A stretch of 22,650 nt of DNA from Candidatus Pacearchaeota archaeon (GCA_002690445.1 NZER01000138.1:1-22650), one strand, 5' to 3'; counted from the stretch's first letter, positions 9,376 through 16,467 are shown. Notes: a model not told the origin generated them from the letters alone. Made by a program: numbers and translations.

Positions 9376-11759
9376 GCTACACCTCCCCATGTGTCTCCGA
9401 TACAAGCCTCACTCTTCATGGCGAAACGCTCACCACGTGGCGAAACTAGATCACAGTTCATTATAGCCATGGTTTCCTTGGCAACGTAGTCCACGTGTTC
9501 TGGTGGACATTGCAGTAGGACGCTATCGTGGTTGTTCTGTACGATATCTACGTCCATTGAGGACAGGGGGTCTTTTTGATTTTCTATTTTCTGTTGCATT
9601 TTAGTAAACGTGATGTTGGTTATTGTCCCAACGGTTGATTGCGGTACGAAAGCGTAGGCTTCCTTGTGCATGGATTCGTCTATGATAGAGGTAAAGACAC
9701 GGGGGTAGCCGAAGAGATTTCTTAATACGCCATCCCTCCGTAGAGTATCGACAGTCTCCCTGTGCCAGCCTCGTATCTCTGGGAACAGGTCGTGGTAAGT
9801 GTTGAGGAATACCTTGGCTTCGGCCTGAGATATGGAAACCTTACCCTCAGACTTCTGCAGAAGATTCAGCCTAAACGTAGGGGGCTTCATGCCGTAGTTG
9901 CTGGCATGACAGACCATCTTGGCGATGAAGTAGTAGCGTTTCTCTGCGCTCCAGTTGTCGCTGGACTTTATTAACTTGTCGAGTTCGCCCCAGCCTCGCA
10001 GCGTAGCAACCTCGGCAATTGGTGCAGTACAGTAGTTATCGACCGAGCGGCCCAGTTCTGCAGCCCACACTTCGGCAAACAAACGAAGGGCAACATACAC
10101 ATGACTTTTAATCCCATGCAGAAAGAGACTGCGAAAGTTACCCTTAGCACACAGGTAAGAAACGACAAGTGCCTCTGCACCTGACTGATCCACTTGGACA
10201 AAGACTTTGTTTTCATCTGGTAGGAATATCTTGCGTAAATCCTTGGGGAAGTTTTGCACGTTTGTACCCCAGCGGCCAAGCAATCTTTTCGAGGCCAGCC
10301 TAAACGTAGTCGTACCGGCCAAGTTGTACCCCGTGGTAATCCTTTCCTTGGTTGTTCCACGTGGAACATACGGTGGGAACTTTAGCTGCCCCGACTGCTT
10401 GGCTACGCCACGGTACTTTAGGATGATAGTCAACACAGGATTCGGATGCTTCAGGCGCAACTGCAGCAGAGTCTTCTCATTGGTCATATCCTTGACCGGC
10501 TTCTTATACCCCATGCCCTCGTATAGATAGGCCGAGACCTGCTTGGGGCTGTTAGGATTCAACGCATACCCCACAAGCAGCTTCAACATACGGGAGAGCT
10601 GGGCGCAGTAACGCGTATTGTAAATCACACGGTCGTCTAAGTCCTGCTTGTTATAGTTGATACCCTGCAGCATGGCCGTTAGATACGGTGCGATGCTGTC
10701 GTTTACCTGTTGGATGCTGTCCTCTGCGTAGAGTTGCTTCGCGTGGATGGTTAGCTTTGGTTTGAGTAGGGCTAGGCTTATAACATCCTTGGCGTTGTAG
10801 TGGTAGAGGGAAAGGATTTGCTGCTGGTTGCGCGGTTCAAAGACACCGTCGTTCTTGTGGTACTCGCGGTCAGCGTAGAGGGAGATGCAATGGCCTAGGG
10901 ATTTCTCGACTTCGGGGCATAGGCGATGGTGTGCAAGCATCGTATCGTAGACTTTGCGCGGGGCAGGGATGCCATACTTGTAGGCCATGACGAAGAGGTC
11001 GAATAAAGCATTGTGGATTACCACCGTATTGTCGCGGAATGCCACCGCCAAGGCTCTTAAAATTCTTGCCGTACCCAAGCCCCCATAGTAGTACGCACGG
11101 CGTGGGATTTCGTACATAGGAACACAGATAGCCTCCGCCTCTGACCAACCGTACCCAAAGCACGTAAGCGTCAAGTCACTAGCGGTCTCTACATCAAAGA
11201 ACAGGTCTTTACCCTTCGTTTCTGTGAGGTCTTTAACTACTGCTTCAATATCTGGATAGATTACCTCACCCAACTCTTCTATCTTTGGCTTTACCAGAAG
11301 ATACCGACACGCTTTCTTGATATCTTTCCGTAACCAAAACCGCCAGTTCTGTCGCTTGGTCTTACCATGCGTAGCCTTATCATCATCGCTGCCGCCGGTG
11401 TACTCTGTATTAGGGTTGAAGTAGTTCTTGCGGTCGAAGGCATCCTGCGGCATGTACGACGCCAAATGTATAACGTTACCCTCCATCCAAGGGTTGCCTC
11501 TCTGCTCATCAAGGCCTACGCCCGGTTTGTACTGATGCAAAGACTTACACCCAAGCAACAACACAACCCTAGTGTTCGGTAGGTAGCCTGCGTTCAACGT
11601 AGACAACGTACGCAGGTCACAAGACTCACGGCTAACCCCAAGTGTAGAATCGAAAAACGCCCCCGCGTAACCGCTCATAAGAACGTGGCGGTCAAACCGC
11701 GAGGGCGTGTCGATTACGACAGTTAAGCCTGAGTATTTCTCAGCAGGCTTATGACGCAT
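9372..11759 (-). CDS. DNA polymerase, family A, with 3'-5' exonuclease and UDG-like N-terminus
   Basis: This 795-residue protein copies phage DNA. Residues 12-120 resemble a uracil-DNA-glycosylase fold: a VVIDTPS strand, then VVLLLG (65-70), RG (87-88), VIHLASYMPQ. The usual catalytic EAPG-type motif is degenerate. The exonuclease motifs are intact: D189/E191, HNALFD (D254), and YNAKD (D325). Polymerase motifs: TTTFRLAS, NVQNFPKDLRK, motif A VDQSGAE (D524, E529), motif B K614-MVC-H618-ASN-YG (622-623), and motif C HDS (744-746) instead of the common HDE. H618 sits at the place of E. coli Phe762. The start overlaps the end of the upstream 88-residue gene by 11 bases with no strong ribosome site of its own. 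The polymerase call is very secure; the UDG-like domain is a pattern match. Confidence 0.95.
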   Translation of the reverse strand: MRHKPAEKYSGLTVVIDTPSRFDRHVLMSGYAGAFFDSTLGVSRESCDLRTLSTLNAGYLPNTRVVLLLGCKSLHQYKPGVGLDEQRGNPWMEGNVIHLASYMPQDAFDRKNYFNPNTEYTGGSDDDKATHGKTKRQNWRFWLRKDIKKACRYLLVKPKIEELGEVIYPDIEAVVKDLTETKGKDLFFDVETASDLTLTCFGYGWSEAEAICVPMYEIPRRAYYYGGLGTARILRALAVAFRDNTVVIHNALFDLFVMAYKYGIPAPRKVYDTMLAHHRLCPEVEKSLGHCISLYADREYHKNDGVFEPRNQQQILSLYHYNAKDVISLALLKPKLTIHAKQLYAEDSIQQVNDSIAPYLTAMLQGINYNKQDLDDRVIYNTRYCAQLSRMLKLLVGYALNPNSPKQVSAYLYEGMGYKKPVKDMTNEKTLLQLRLKHPNPVLTIILKYRGVAKQSGQLKFPPYVPRGTTKERITTGYNLAGTTTFRLASKRLLGRWGTNVQNFPKDLRKIFLPDENKVFVQVDQSGAEALVVSYLCAKGNFRSLFLHGIKSHVYVALRLFAEVWAAELGRSVDNYCTAPIAEVATLRGWGELDKLIKSSDNWSAEKRYYFIAKMVCHASNYGMKPPTFRLNLLQKSEGKVSISQAEAKVFLNTYHDLFPEIRGWHRETVDTLRRDGVLRNLFGYPRVFTSIIDESMHKEAYAFVPQSTVGTITNITFTKMQQKIENQKDPLSSMDVDIVQNNHDSVLLQCPPEHVDYVAKETMAIMNCDLVSPRGERFAMKSEACIGDTWGGVA
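10353..10368. promoter_or_regulatory. parS-type ParB binding site (perfect 16-bp palindrome)
   Basis: TGTTCCACGTGGAACA is a perfect palindrome with the CACGTG core. It matches the well-known bacterial parS pattern TGTTtCACGTGaAACA, with a C/G pair in place of the T/A pair; that variant is found in proteobacterial chromosomes. It lies inside the polymerase gene, where it encodes part of VPRGTT, just before the conserved TTTFR motif region. I found no second full copy and no parA or parB gene in the window, so binding would depend on host or distant phage ParB. Confidence 0.7.
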
Positions 11760-12015
11760 CGGTTGGCAACTCTAGCTCCATGAGCTTCGCCGTAGCGATC
11801 TCTTCGGACTCCTTGTTGAAGTCTTTGTTAGACTTGAAGTTCTCGTCTGCGTAGGACGCAATCAAGGAACCGGCATCTTGAAAGCCAGCCTTGTATCCAA
11901 CGACGAGAACCTTTGCCATGAGTTCCTTTAACCTGTGCGCCAAGGCTTCACAGTCTTGTGTCTTCTTGGGAGCCAAGCTTTCCAACTCTTGCTTTACGTG
12001 TTCAATTACTGTCAA
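11749..12015 (-). CDS. small hypothetical protein upstream of DNA polymerase
   Basis: This is an 88-residue, mostly helical and charged protein with no motif I recognise. The start is TTG at 12015, supported by a strong AAGGAGG 5 bases upstream. That site lies inside the end of the ribbon-helix-helix gene, whose TGA stop overlaps the TTG (TTGA). The 3' end overlaps the polymerase start by 11 bases. Its tight coupling to the polymerase suggests a replication accessory, but nothing in the sequence shows a function. Confidence 0.7.
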   Translation of the reverse strand: MTVIEHVKQELESLAPKKTQDCEALAHRLKELMAKVLVVGYKAGFQDAGSLIASYADENFKSNKDFNKESEEIATAKLMELELPTDAS

Positions 12016-12179
12016 CGTGGCCTCCTTAGTCCTAGTGTTAAAAGACGGGGTACGTACTGGTTTAGACGTAGCTTCCTGTCTCGTGCCTCTACCTTTAACC
12101 TCTTATGCAGGCCTTCCGGTATTAGTATCGCGCAGTATTTTTTTACGCGCCCATCTGATTTAGGTTTTGTTATGTGCAT
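12012..12179 (-). CDS. small ribbon-helix-helix DNA-binding protein
   Basis: This 55-residue gene is short enough to escape common length cut-offs. A basic N-terminus (KPKSDGRVKK) leads into a strand YCAILIP, then EGLHKRLKVEARDRKLRLNQ and a helix YVPRLLTLGLRR. This strand-helix-turn-helix order is typical of Arc/MetJ-type ribbon-helix-helix repressors, which bind DNA as dimers through the strand. ATG at 12179 has only a weak ribosome site, and the gene begins 17 bases after the structured element at 12196-12279. The stop overlaps the next TTG start. It is probably a phage transcription regulator; the target is unknown, though the dyads near the early promoter are candidates. Confidence 0.7.
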   Translation of the reverse strand: MHITKPKSDGRVKKYCAILIPEGLHKRLKVEARDRKLRLNQYVPRLLTLGLRRPR

Positions 12180-12195
12180 TTTATTTTCTGTAAGT

Positions 12196-12279
12196 GAGGC
12201 TTGCGTTTGTTTCAGAAGGGGGTGAAAGAGTTACACCTACCTGACGTAGAATCTCTCTACGTACCATACCGCAAGCCTC
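12196..12279 (-). ncRNA. structured intercistronic RNA element A
   Basis: A perfect 10-bp closing stem (12196-12205 with 12270-12279) begins 8 bases after the SSB-like gene's stop. Read on the - strand, it holds the junction ATGGT, a 7-bp hairpin ACGTAGA/TCTACGT with loop GAGAT, a GGTG/CACC hairpin, and the strand CTGAAACAAA before the stem closes. The same junction and loop sequences occur in element B at 17336-17411, although the stems differ. It could be an RNase III processing site, an mRNA stabiliser or a small RNA. No poly-T run follows, so a simple terminator is less likely. Confidence 0.55.
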
Positions 12280-12287
12280 GTATGAGA

Positions 12288-12770
12288 CTAGAACCCCGAC
12301 AGATCGTGGTCTTCAGCAGCTTCTAACCTGCGTTCCACGTTGTAGCGATAGTTCGCCAACGGCTGCCCAGTTATGGGGTCGATCATAGGATCACCTGTGA
12401 TCTCGTCCATCCTAGACTCAGTCTTCGTGTAGAGTACAGCCTTAAAAGCCTTACCCTTTAGACCTGCCGCGATCTCGTCGTACTCTTCCAGCTCAAAATC
12501 TTCTGGCAGATCGAAGATTTTGTGATACTCCTTCAGGCTCCGTGATGGAATCAGAGGGTAGTCCCTAACCTGAACACCACCGACTTCAACGAAACCTCTA
12601 GGCCCGTTAACTTCTGTGGGTTCCACAACCTCAGCTACAATGGCAACCATGTCGTTGCCCTTGCTGCTAACCTTGCGCTCGGCCTCGACGATGCGAAGCG
12701 TGTATGTACCGTTCGGGAGGTAAGGCCTACCCGAACTTTCCGTAATGTCCTTTAGACTTATTCTAGCCAT
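12288..12770 (-). CDS. single-stranded DNA-binding-like protein
   Basis: This 160-residue protein probably coats single-stranded DNA during replication and recombination. The segment YLPNGTYTLRIVEAERKVSS (16-35) followed by GNDMVAIVAEVVEP is the first half of the beta-rich OB-like fold seen in phage DUF669-type ssDNA-binding proteins. The C-terminus is acidic and ends in a bulky aromatic (EDHDLSGF), as in phage SSBs that use the tip to bind partners. ATG at 12770 has no recognisable ribosome site, and a 250-base structured leader precedes it, so its translation may be controlled by RNA structure. Its neighbours (Sak4-like ATPase, Cas4-like nuclease, polymerase) agree with the role. The function is inferred from fold-like pattern, tail and context. 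Confidence 0.65.
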   Translation of the reverse strand: MARISLKDITESSGRPYLPNGTYTLRIVEAERKVSSKGNDMVAIVAEVVEPTEVNGPRGFVEVGGVQVRDYPLIPSRSLKEYHKIFDLPEDFELEEYDEIAAGLKGKAFKAVLYTKTESRMDEITGDPMIDPITGQPLANYRYNVERRLEAAEDHDLSGF

Positions 12771-12850
12771 TAGTTATTAGTATGTAGTATGTATGTTTAT
12801 GTTTATCGTAGTGTATTGTACACGTATCCCCTACACTCATAGGGAAAGTA

Positions 12851-13009
12851 ATCTTGAGGTGTCTGCCGCGCCACACAGATGTACGCTAAGTTGTCTTACC
12901 AACCCTGTCCCCGCAGCGGAGTCAGTCCCCGCTTTGAAGGGCGACGGAGGCCCAAGTCAACAGTCGCAGACATATGACAAACCACGACTGCAATTACGCA
13001 CCTCAAGAT
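12851..13009 (-). ncRNA. long structured leader region (element C) before the SSB-like gene
   Basis: The 251-base stretch from 12771 to 13021 has no convincing gene. An 11-bp perfect outer stem (12851-12861 with 12999-13009) encloses GTCTGC/GCAGAC (12861-12866 with 12966-12971), which is mutually exclusive with CAGTCG/CGACTG (12961-12966 with 12985-12990). Inside are hairpins AGCGG/CCGCT (12915-12933) and GGGC/GCCC (12939-12953). Small dyads CCCTA/TAGGG and GTGTA/TACAC follow towards the SSB start. The competing stems suggest a switch-like leader, attenuator or small RNA. I do not recognise any known RNA family. Confidence 0.4.
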
Positions 13010-13019
13010 CTAAATTCAT
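12957..13019 (-). CDS. possible 20-residue leader peptide
   Basis: ATG at 13019 follows GGAG by 9 bases and begins 2 bases after the previous gene's stop. It encodes MNLDLEVRNCSRGLSYVCDC and then TGA. It runs through one arm of the structured region, so ribosomes translating it could choose between the alternative stems before the SSB-like gene. It is short enough to occur by chance; the only support is its ribosome site and position. Confidence 0.25.
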   Translation of the reverse strand: MNLDLEVRNCSRGLSYVCDC

Positions 13020-13021
13020 TC

Positions 13022-13237
13022 CTAGAATCTCCACCACCTAGACAGGGGTAGGCAATCCTCGCTGTTCTTAATAGCCCTTTCTCTAGCCTCCTTTAGTTGG
13101 CTGTCCGTAAACAGGTACTGGGTAGGCTTAGTCCTGCTTTCAAGGTACGCAAAGATGTACGTCTTGTTAGCTGATTTTTGTTTGCTGGTGTTTGCTACTA
13201 CAAACAACCGCCCTAGTTTTGCTTTAGGTTTTTTCAT
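13022..13237 (-). CDS. small hypothetical basic protein
   Basis: This is a 71-residue basic protein. It starts KKPKAKLGRLFVVAN, then has a strand TYIFAYLESRTKPTQYLFT and a helix DSQLKEARERAIKNSEDCL. The pattern of strand, 'YLFT' and 'ARERAxKNxED' reminds me of small early proteins of other podoviruses, but I know no function. It overlaps the upstream gene by 4 bases (ATGA), so it is probably translated by coupling. The long structured leader begins 12 bases after its stop. Confidence 0.65.
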   Translation of the reverse strand: MKKPKAKLGRLFVVANTSKQKSANKTYIFAYLESRTKPTQYLFTDSQLKEARERAIKNSEDCLPLSRWWRF

Positions 13238-13443
13238 TTGTAACGTTCCGCTGCTTTTTTTATACCCATTTCCTTGACCTTTAATAGTATCCTATCCATC
13301 TGCTTCGTGCGTAGACGGTGCATTTCTTGGCGTACTGCCGGATGCCATATAGCCTTGATTGCCCCAAAGACTCCTACCCTAGAATGGTAGTTGTCTCTGG
13401 CCCATTGTATGTACTCTTCGGTTTCTTCTGTTGTTAGTTTCAT
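13234..13443 (-). CDS. small hypothetical helical protein
   Basis: This 69-residue, all-helical, basic protein contains TTEETEEYIQWARDNY near the start and HRLRTKQMDRILLKVKEMG towards the end. It overlaps both neighbours by 4 bases. No motif is recognised. The compact overlaps on both sides and the absence of a competing frame support it as a real gene. Confidence 0.65.
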   Translation of the reverse strand: MKLTTEETEEYIQWARDNYHSRVGVFGAIKAIWHPAVRQEMHRLRTKQMDRILLKVKEMGIKKAAERYK

Positions 13444-13751
13444 TTAGCTGTTGCCTCCATAACTCTCTGCTTTCTACCGCTGTTACCTTTGCGGCGTTTA
13501 CCTGTGTCCTTGATAAGGCCTCTGTCCAGCAACGCTCGATAACGTGCTGTCACGCTACTGTACGAGAGACTTGGAAACTGTTCCCGAACTTCGTCGCTGA
13601 TACAAGGGCCAAGTCTTCTTATTGCTGCCAGTACCACATACTCCAGTCTAGTAACGTCTATGCTACAAGCAGCAAGTACGGATGTATCGGGATTGTTAGT
13701 ACGGTACAAGTTCTTTACTGGGGTAGCTTCTGGCCATGTAAAGTCAGTCAT
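13440..13751 (-). CDS. winged-helix DNA-binding protein
   Basis: This is a 103-residue protein with a winged helix at about residues 35-95: a helix YVVLAAIRRLG, then SDEVREQFPSLSYSSVTARYRALLDRG as the recognition region, then IKDTGKRRKGNSGRK as the wing. The 'RYRALLDRGLI..TGKR...SGR' signature is common in small phage replication-region proteins with a MarR-like fold that bind DNA. It lies between the AT-rich 119-residue gene (9-base gap) and a 69-residue gene (4-base overlap). It may act at the replication origin or as a regulator; which one cannot be told from sequence. Confidence 0.7.
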   Translation of the reverse strand: MTDFTWPEATPVKNLYRTNNPDTSVLAACSIDVTRLEYVVLAAIRRLGPCISDEVREQFPSLSYSSVTARYRALLDRGLIKDTGKRRKGNSGRKQRVMEATAK

Positions 13752-13760
13752 AGTATTATT

Positions 13761-14120
13761 CTAGATAACAAGCTCATCTTTAATGTATGGTGTTGTTGTG
13801 TAACTCTCTAAAATCTCTGCAGATTTCATTGGTATGTACCACTGTGATCCTGCTCCGTGATAGCCGTCTGAACCACCACTTAGTATTGATTCAAGACTTA
13901 GTTTAAGGTATAACTTTTTTACTAGGTCTGAAAAAACAAACAACTTAACAGCATTGTTTTTAGCATAGTCGAGTAGCCTCTTGTCAAAGCTTAGTGATTC
14001 GTTCTGCCATAAAACTGACGAAGCAAACGGAAACTCTCTTATAATGGCGTCTCCAATATGCTTTCCTACGAATGTTTTTCTGCCGTTAACCGTGGTGTAG
14101 ATTGCTTTACTCTTAGGCAT
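13761..14120 (-). CDS. hypothetical protein of atypical AT-rich composition
   Basis: This 119-residue protein is one I do not recognise. It has an N-terminal strand-rich part (AIYTTVNGRKTFVGKHIGD), a middle with FDKRLLDYAKNNAVKLFVFSD that reads as helix then strand, and a Gly/Ser-rich loop before a short C-terminus. Its DNA is only about 39% GC, against about 50% or more in flanking genes, and it is rich in Lys, Tyr, Phe and Ser codons. It overlaps the start of the same operon's Sak4-like gene end by 8 bases, so it is well integrated in the operon despite its composition. Recent acquisition from another phage is likely. Confidence 0.65.
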   Translation of the reverse strand: MPKSKAIYTTVNGRKTFVGKHIGDAIIREFPFASSVLWQNESLSFDKRLLDYAKNNAVKLFVFSDLVKKLYLKLSLESILSGGSDGYHGAGSQWYIPMKSAEILESYTTTPYIKDELVI

Positions 14121-14769
14121 AGTATTCCTCCACTTTCTTTAGCACCTCCACGATATCGTTCGGTATCAACTGTTTGTCAAACATACCCATTGGGGTCTTG
14201 GCCGAGGTAACCCCGTCCGTGTTAGTCTGAAAAAAGTATTCCATCTCTTCGGTCTTCTCGTTCTTGCGTACCTCGGTGAACAACACCATGAGGAACTCCT
14301 TCTCTACTGCACCTTCGTGAACTTTACCTTGGACTTTGACCCTACGGTGGGAAGATTCCCCGCCTGTGATCTGCGGTATCTTCACAATGTCGTCTACTGC
14401 CGTGAAGATAATCGTAGCCTTGTCGTTCTTGATAGAGTCCAGCATGTTGCGGATAGTTCTATTGTAGAACGACCAGATATCGTAGCCCTTGAACGAGTTC
14501 GTGGCAAGCGTATTTACCTGCTCCACGTATTTAGTGAAGGATTCCACCACAATAGTCTCGCAGTTGTCTTCCTTTAAGGTTTTCTCAAGCAGCCTAGGGA
14601 AGGCGTTGGCATTCTCTACAGGAACGATGTTGAACCTGCTGGCGTTACGAAAGGGGAATCCCTTACGCTCTAGGTCTAGAATGTAGGTAGTCTTCGGGTC
14701 TAGGTTACGCAGCGACGTACTCTTACCGCTGCCGCTATGGCCCACGATTGCTATTAGTGGTTTATACAT
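14113..14769 (-). CDS. RecA-like P-loop ATPase, Sak4-type recombination protein
   Basis: This 218-residue protein has Walker A GHSGSGKST (10-18), a strand TTYILDLERKG that fits the nucleotide/DNA-binding core, and a Walker B-like strand ETIVVESFTKY. A later strand KATIIFTAVDD and a C-terminal PNDIVEVLKKVEEYY are typical of phage Sak4-like single-strand annealing ATPases. Such proteins work with an SSB in phage recombination or recombination-dependent replication. Its neighbours (SSB-like 12288-12770 and a Cas4-like nuclease 15550-16467) form the expected set. The start overlaps the DUF1599-like gene by 8 bases. The ATPase call is firm; the annealing role is inferred from family and context. 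Confidence 0.75.
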   Translation of the reverse strand: MYKPLIAIVGHSGSGKSTSLRNLDPKTTYILDLERKGFPFRNASRFNIVPVENANAFPRLLEKTLKEDNCETIVVESFTKYVEQVNTLATNSFKGYDIWSFYNRTIRNMLDSIKNDKATIIFTAVDDIVKIPQITGGESSHRRVKVQGKVHEGAVEKEFLMVLFTEVRKNEKTEEMEYFFQTNTDGVTSAKTPMGMFDKQLIPNDIVEVLKKVEEYYA

Positions 14770-15133
14770 TATCTGTTTCTGTTGTTACTTCTACTTGTGT
14801 TTCTGGTTCAATGATACCAAAGAAGGTATCGAATTCTAACTGCTCCTCGCTGGGCCACTCACCGCGTAGTAGCATAAGCCCGATGAGTCCGTAGTTTGCT
14901 ATGTCCTTGAAGGTATCCTCTAGCGATTCGTGCTTGGGGGATTCCTCCTTGTCCATCAGCAAATTCGCAAGACGCTCTACTTTGTCGTACAGGCGTACGC
15001 TAAGGCCTTTCGTACCGAACCGGCTGATGTTGCCCGGCCCGTAGTCTTTCTGCTTCGAGTCTAGGAGACTGACGCACTCTGCCGCTATGTACAGCGCACG
15101 CTTACCTGCTATCGTATCCAGTTGTATCTTCAT
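14762..15133 (-). CDS. DUF1599 / MazG-like nucleotide-associated protein
   Basis: This is a 123-residue all-helical protein. QKDYGPGN (28-34), then GLSVRLYDKVERLANLL (43-59), then ESLEDTFKDIANYGLIG (69-85) match the conserved core of the DUF1599 family (nucleotide-modification-associated, MazG-like helices). The acidic residues E69, E72, D73 and D77 would bind metal and a nucleotide. Family members occur in phage nucleotide-metabolism clusters and are thought to act on nucleotides, but the reaction is not settled. It overlaps its upstream neighbour by 4 bases and its downstream neighbour by 8. Confidence in the family is good, in the reaction low. Confidence 0.8.
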   Translation of the reverse strand: MKIQLDTIAGKRALYIAAECVSLLDSKQKDYGPGNISRFGTKGLSVRLYDKVERLANLLMDKEESPKHESLEDTFKDIANYGLIGLMLLRGEWPSEEQLEFDTFFGIIEPETQVEVTTETDNV

Positions 15134-15396
15134 GTTAGTGCCATTTCCAGTTCCATTATTGATCTGCTTATACCATCCAGCTTATCGGCTAGCAAATCCG
15201 CTGCTGCAAGTATCGCTGCGGTGTGACTGACACAATCGACAGACAGTATCCCTGTCATCTCGTTGTCCTGTAGCGTAGCTTCAAGGGTCGCGTTAAGGGA
15301 CTCCAAAGCTGCCGTGTAGCGTAGCATGGTAAGGTTATCCATGCGTTTTCTGTAGGCATCGTGCCTAGCCTTTAGTGTTTTTTCTGTTACTTCCAT
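15130..15396 (-). CDS. small hypothetical helical protein
   Basis: This is an 88-residue helical protein of unknown function. ATG at 15396 is supported by GGAG 8 bases upstream, even though this makes it overlap the preceding coiled-coil gene by 32 bases. Residues 25-45 form an amphipathic helix and residues 55-80 an Ala-rich helix (HTAAILAAADLLADKL). It overlaps the DUF1599-like gene by 4 bases. Confidence 0.65.
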   Translation of the reverse strand: MEVTEKTLKARHDAYRKRMDNLTMLRYTAALESLNATLEATLQDNEMTGILSVDCVSHTAAILAAADLLADKLDGISRSIMELEMALT

Positions 15397-15553
15397 GTTC
15401 TTTCTCCAAGTCCTCTAGTCTTTCTTCCAGTTCGTGTACTCTACCCCATGCAAATGTCAGCGAGTTGTACGACATCTCATGGGCTGCTTCCAGTTTACGG
15501 GTTAGGTCTACCACTTGGTCTACTGCGCTTATGTAATAGTCTTGCTGGATCAT
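15365..15553 (-). CDS. small coiled-coil protein
   Basis: This 62-residue protein is predicted to be almost all coiled coil: VDQVVDLTRKLEAAHE in the first half and VHELEERLEDLEKEH in the second show heptad spacing of Leu/Val. It starts in an ATGA overlap with the nuclease stop. The function is unknown; it could be a small dimeric adaptor for the nuclease, but only the coupling suggests that. Confidence 0.6.
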   Translation of the reverse strand: MIQQDYYISAVDQVVDLTRKLEAAHEMSYNSLTFAWGRVHELEERLEDLEKEHGSNRKNTKG

Positions 15554-16467
15554 AGCTGAAACTGTAGTGGATCGTAGACCTTGCGGGTATAGTCCATGTT
15601 GACTATGGACTCCCTGTCACCGGCTGAGTTTGCCGTACACAAGGGAGTAAACCCACATAGGCCAAACCTAGTCTCGCAACAGGCGAAGTTGCTAAGGAAG
15701 ATATCCTCACCGTCCTGCTCTGTGTACGTGTTGAAGTATATGTCCAGCTTGCTGCGTATCCTACCCACAAGGTCGTCAATGTAGGCTTGGAACTTGGCCA
15801 GCCTGTCGTTGCTGAACTCGAATATCTCGCTGCGTTCAAACTTGTTCTTGTTAGTTCGGCCAAGGAACAGGCCGTTAATCATACAGCCTATGTTGTCCTC
15901 GGGGAAAAGCTTACGCCATATGAGATTGTAGAACATAAGCTGCGGGGATATTTTGTAGGATGCGAAGTAGGAGGCAATGCCGTAGGCTGCCGTGGACTTG
16001 TGGTCTACGATGACAGGCCTGCCGAAGTAGGTTCCGACGAAGTCTATCGTGCCGCAGAAGAGTACGTCCAGCTCTGGTGTCTGCAGGTATGGGTAGGCGA
16101 AGCGCATCTCAAGCAGAGGGTCAGGGTCTTTGCGTACCTGCAGCCCTGTGTCCACCTTGTAGTATTGTTGGAGCAGGTTGACCAAGTGGGCTAGGTCTCG
16201 GAAGTCCTTGTCCGGTACAAGCACATCGGCGTAGTGGTCTATGGCTAGGTTGGTAGCCTTCTCCTCGTCACCGTCGAAGTAGTACGACTCCAAGGCCTTG
16301 TGTACTGCCGTGCCGTACTCCATCTTATGGTTAGAGTTCCGCTTGCGTAGCCCTCGACACAACATATACCACAGCCTACGTTCGCACGCTGATTCCTTTA
16401 TGAGTGACGCATCTATCTTTAGTATAAGTTTACCCTCTTTTGTTTTTTCTAGATTAAGTAATTCCAT
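15550..16467 (-). CDS. Cas4/RecB-like PD-(D/E)XK exonuclease with probable Fe-S cluster
   Basis: This 305-residue nuclease probably resects DNA ends for recombination or degrades host DNA. Nuclease motifs: GxxxH at YGTAVHKAL (H56), GTIDFV (D142), VIVDHKST (D155, K157) and QLMFY (Q176, Y180). C28 near the N-terminus and the C-terminal cluster C263/C264, C271 and C277 have the one-plus-three spacing of the 4Fe-4S cluster in Cas4 and AddB nucleases. All expected residues are present, so the enzyme should be active. It overlaps the upstream 71-residue gene by 14 bases. There is no CRISPR array here, so a role in spacer acquisition is unlikely. Confidence 0.85.
   Translation of the reverse strand: MELLNLEKTKEGKLILKIDASLIKESACERRLWYMLCRGLRKRNSNHKMEYGTAVHKALESYYFDGDEEKATNLAIDHYADVLVPDKDFRDLAHLVNLLQQYYKVDTGLQVRKDPDPLLEMRFAYPYLQTPELDVLFCGTIDFVGTYFGRPVIVDHKSTAAYGIASYFASYKISPQLMFYNLIWRKLFPEDNIGCMINGLFLGRTNKNKFERSEIFEFSNDRLAKFQAYIDDLVGRIRSKLDIYFNTYTEQDGEDIFLSNFACCETRFGLCGFTPLCTANSAGDRESIVNMDYTRKVYDPLQFQL

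Noticed and set aside
12793..13041. 82-codon + strand open frame over the SSB leader
   Set aside because: The composition is not protein-like, it is on the wrong strand for this block, and the DNA is better explained by nested inverted repeats.
13431..13811. 126-codon + strand open frame
   Set aside because: It is antisense to the winged-helix gene and rich in Cys and Ser, as shadow frames often are.
15787..16194. 135-codon + strand open frame
   Set aside because: It is antisense to the Cas4-like nuclease, whose catalytic residues are intact.
15550..16467. CRISPR-associated cas4 gene
   Set aside because: The nuclease is Cas4-like, but there is no array or other cas gene; the phage recombination context explains it better.
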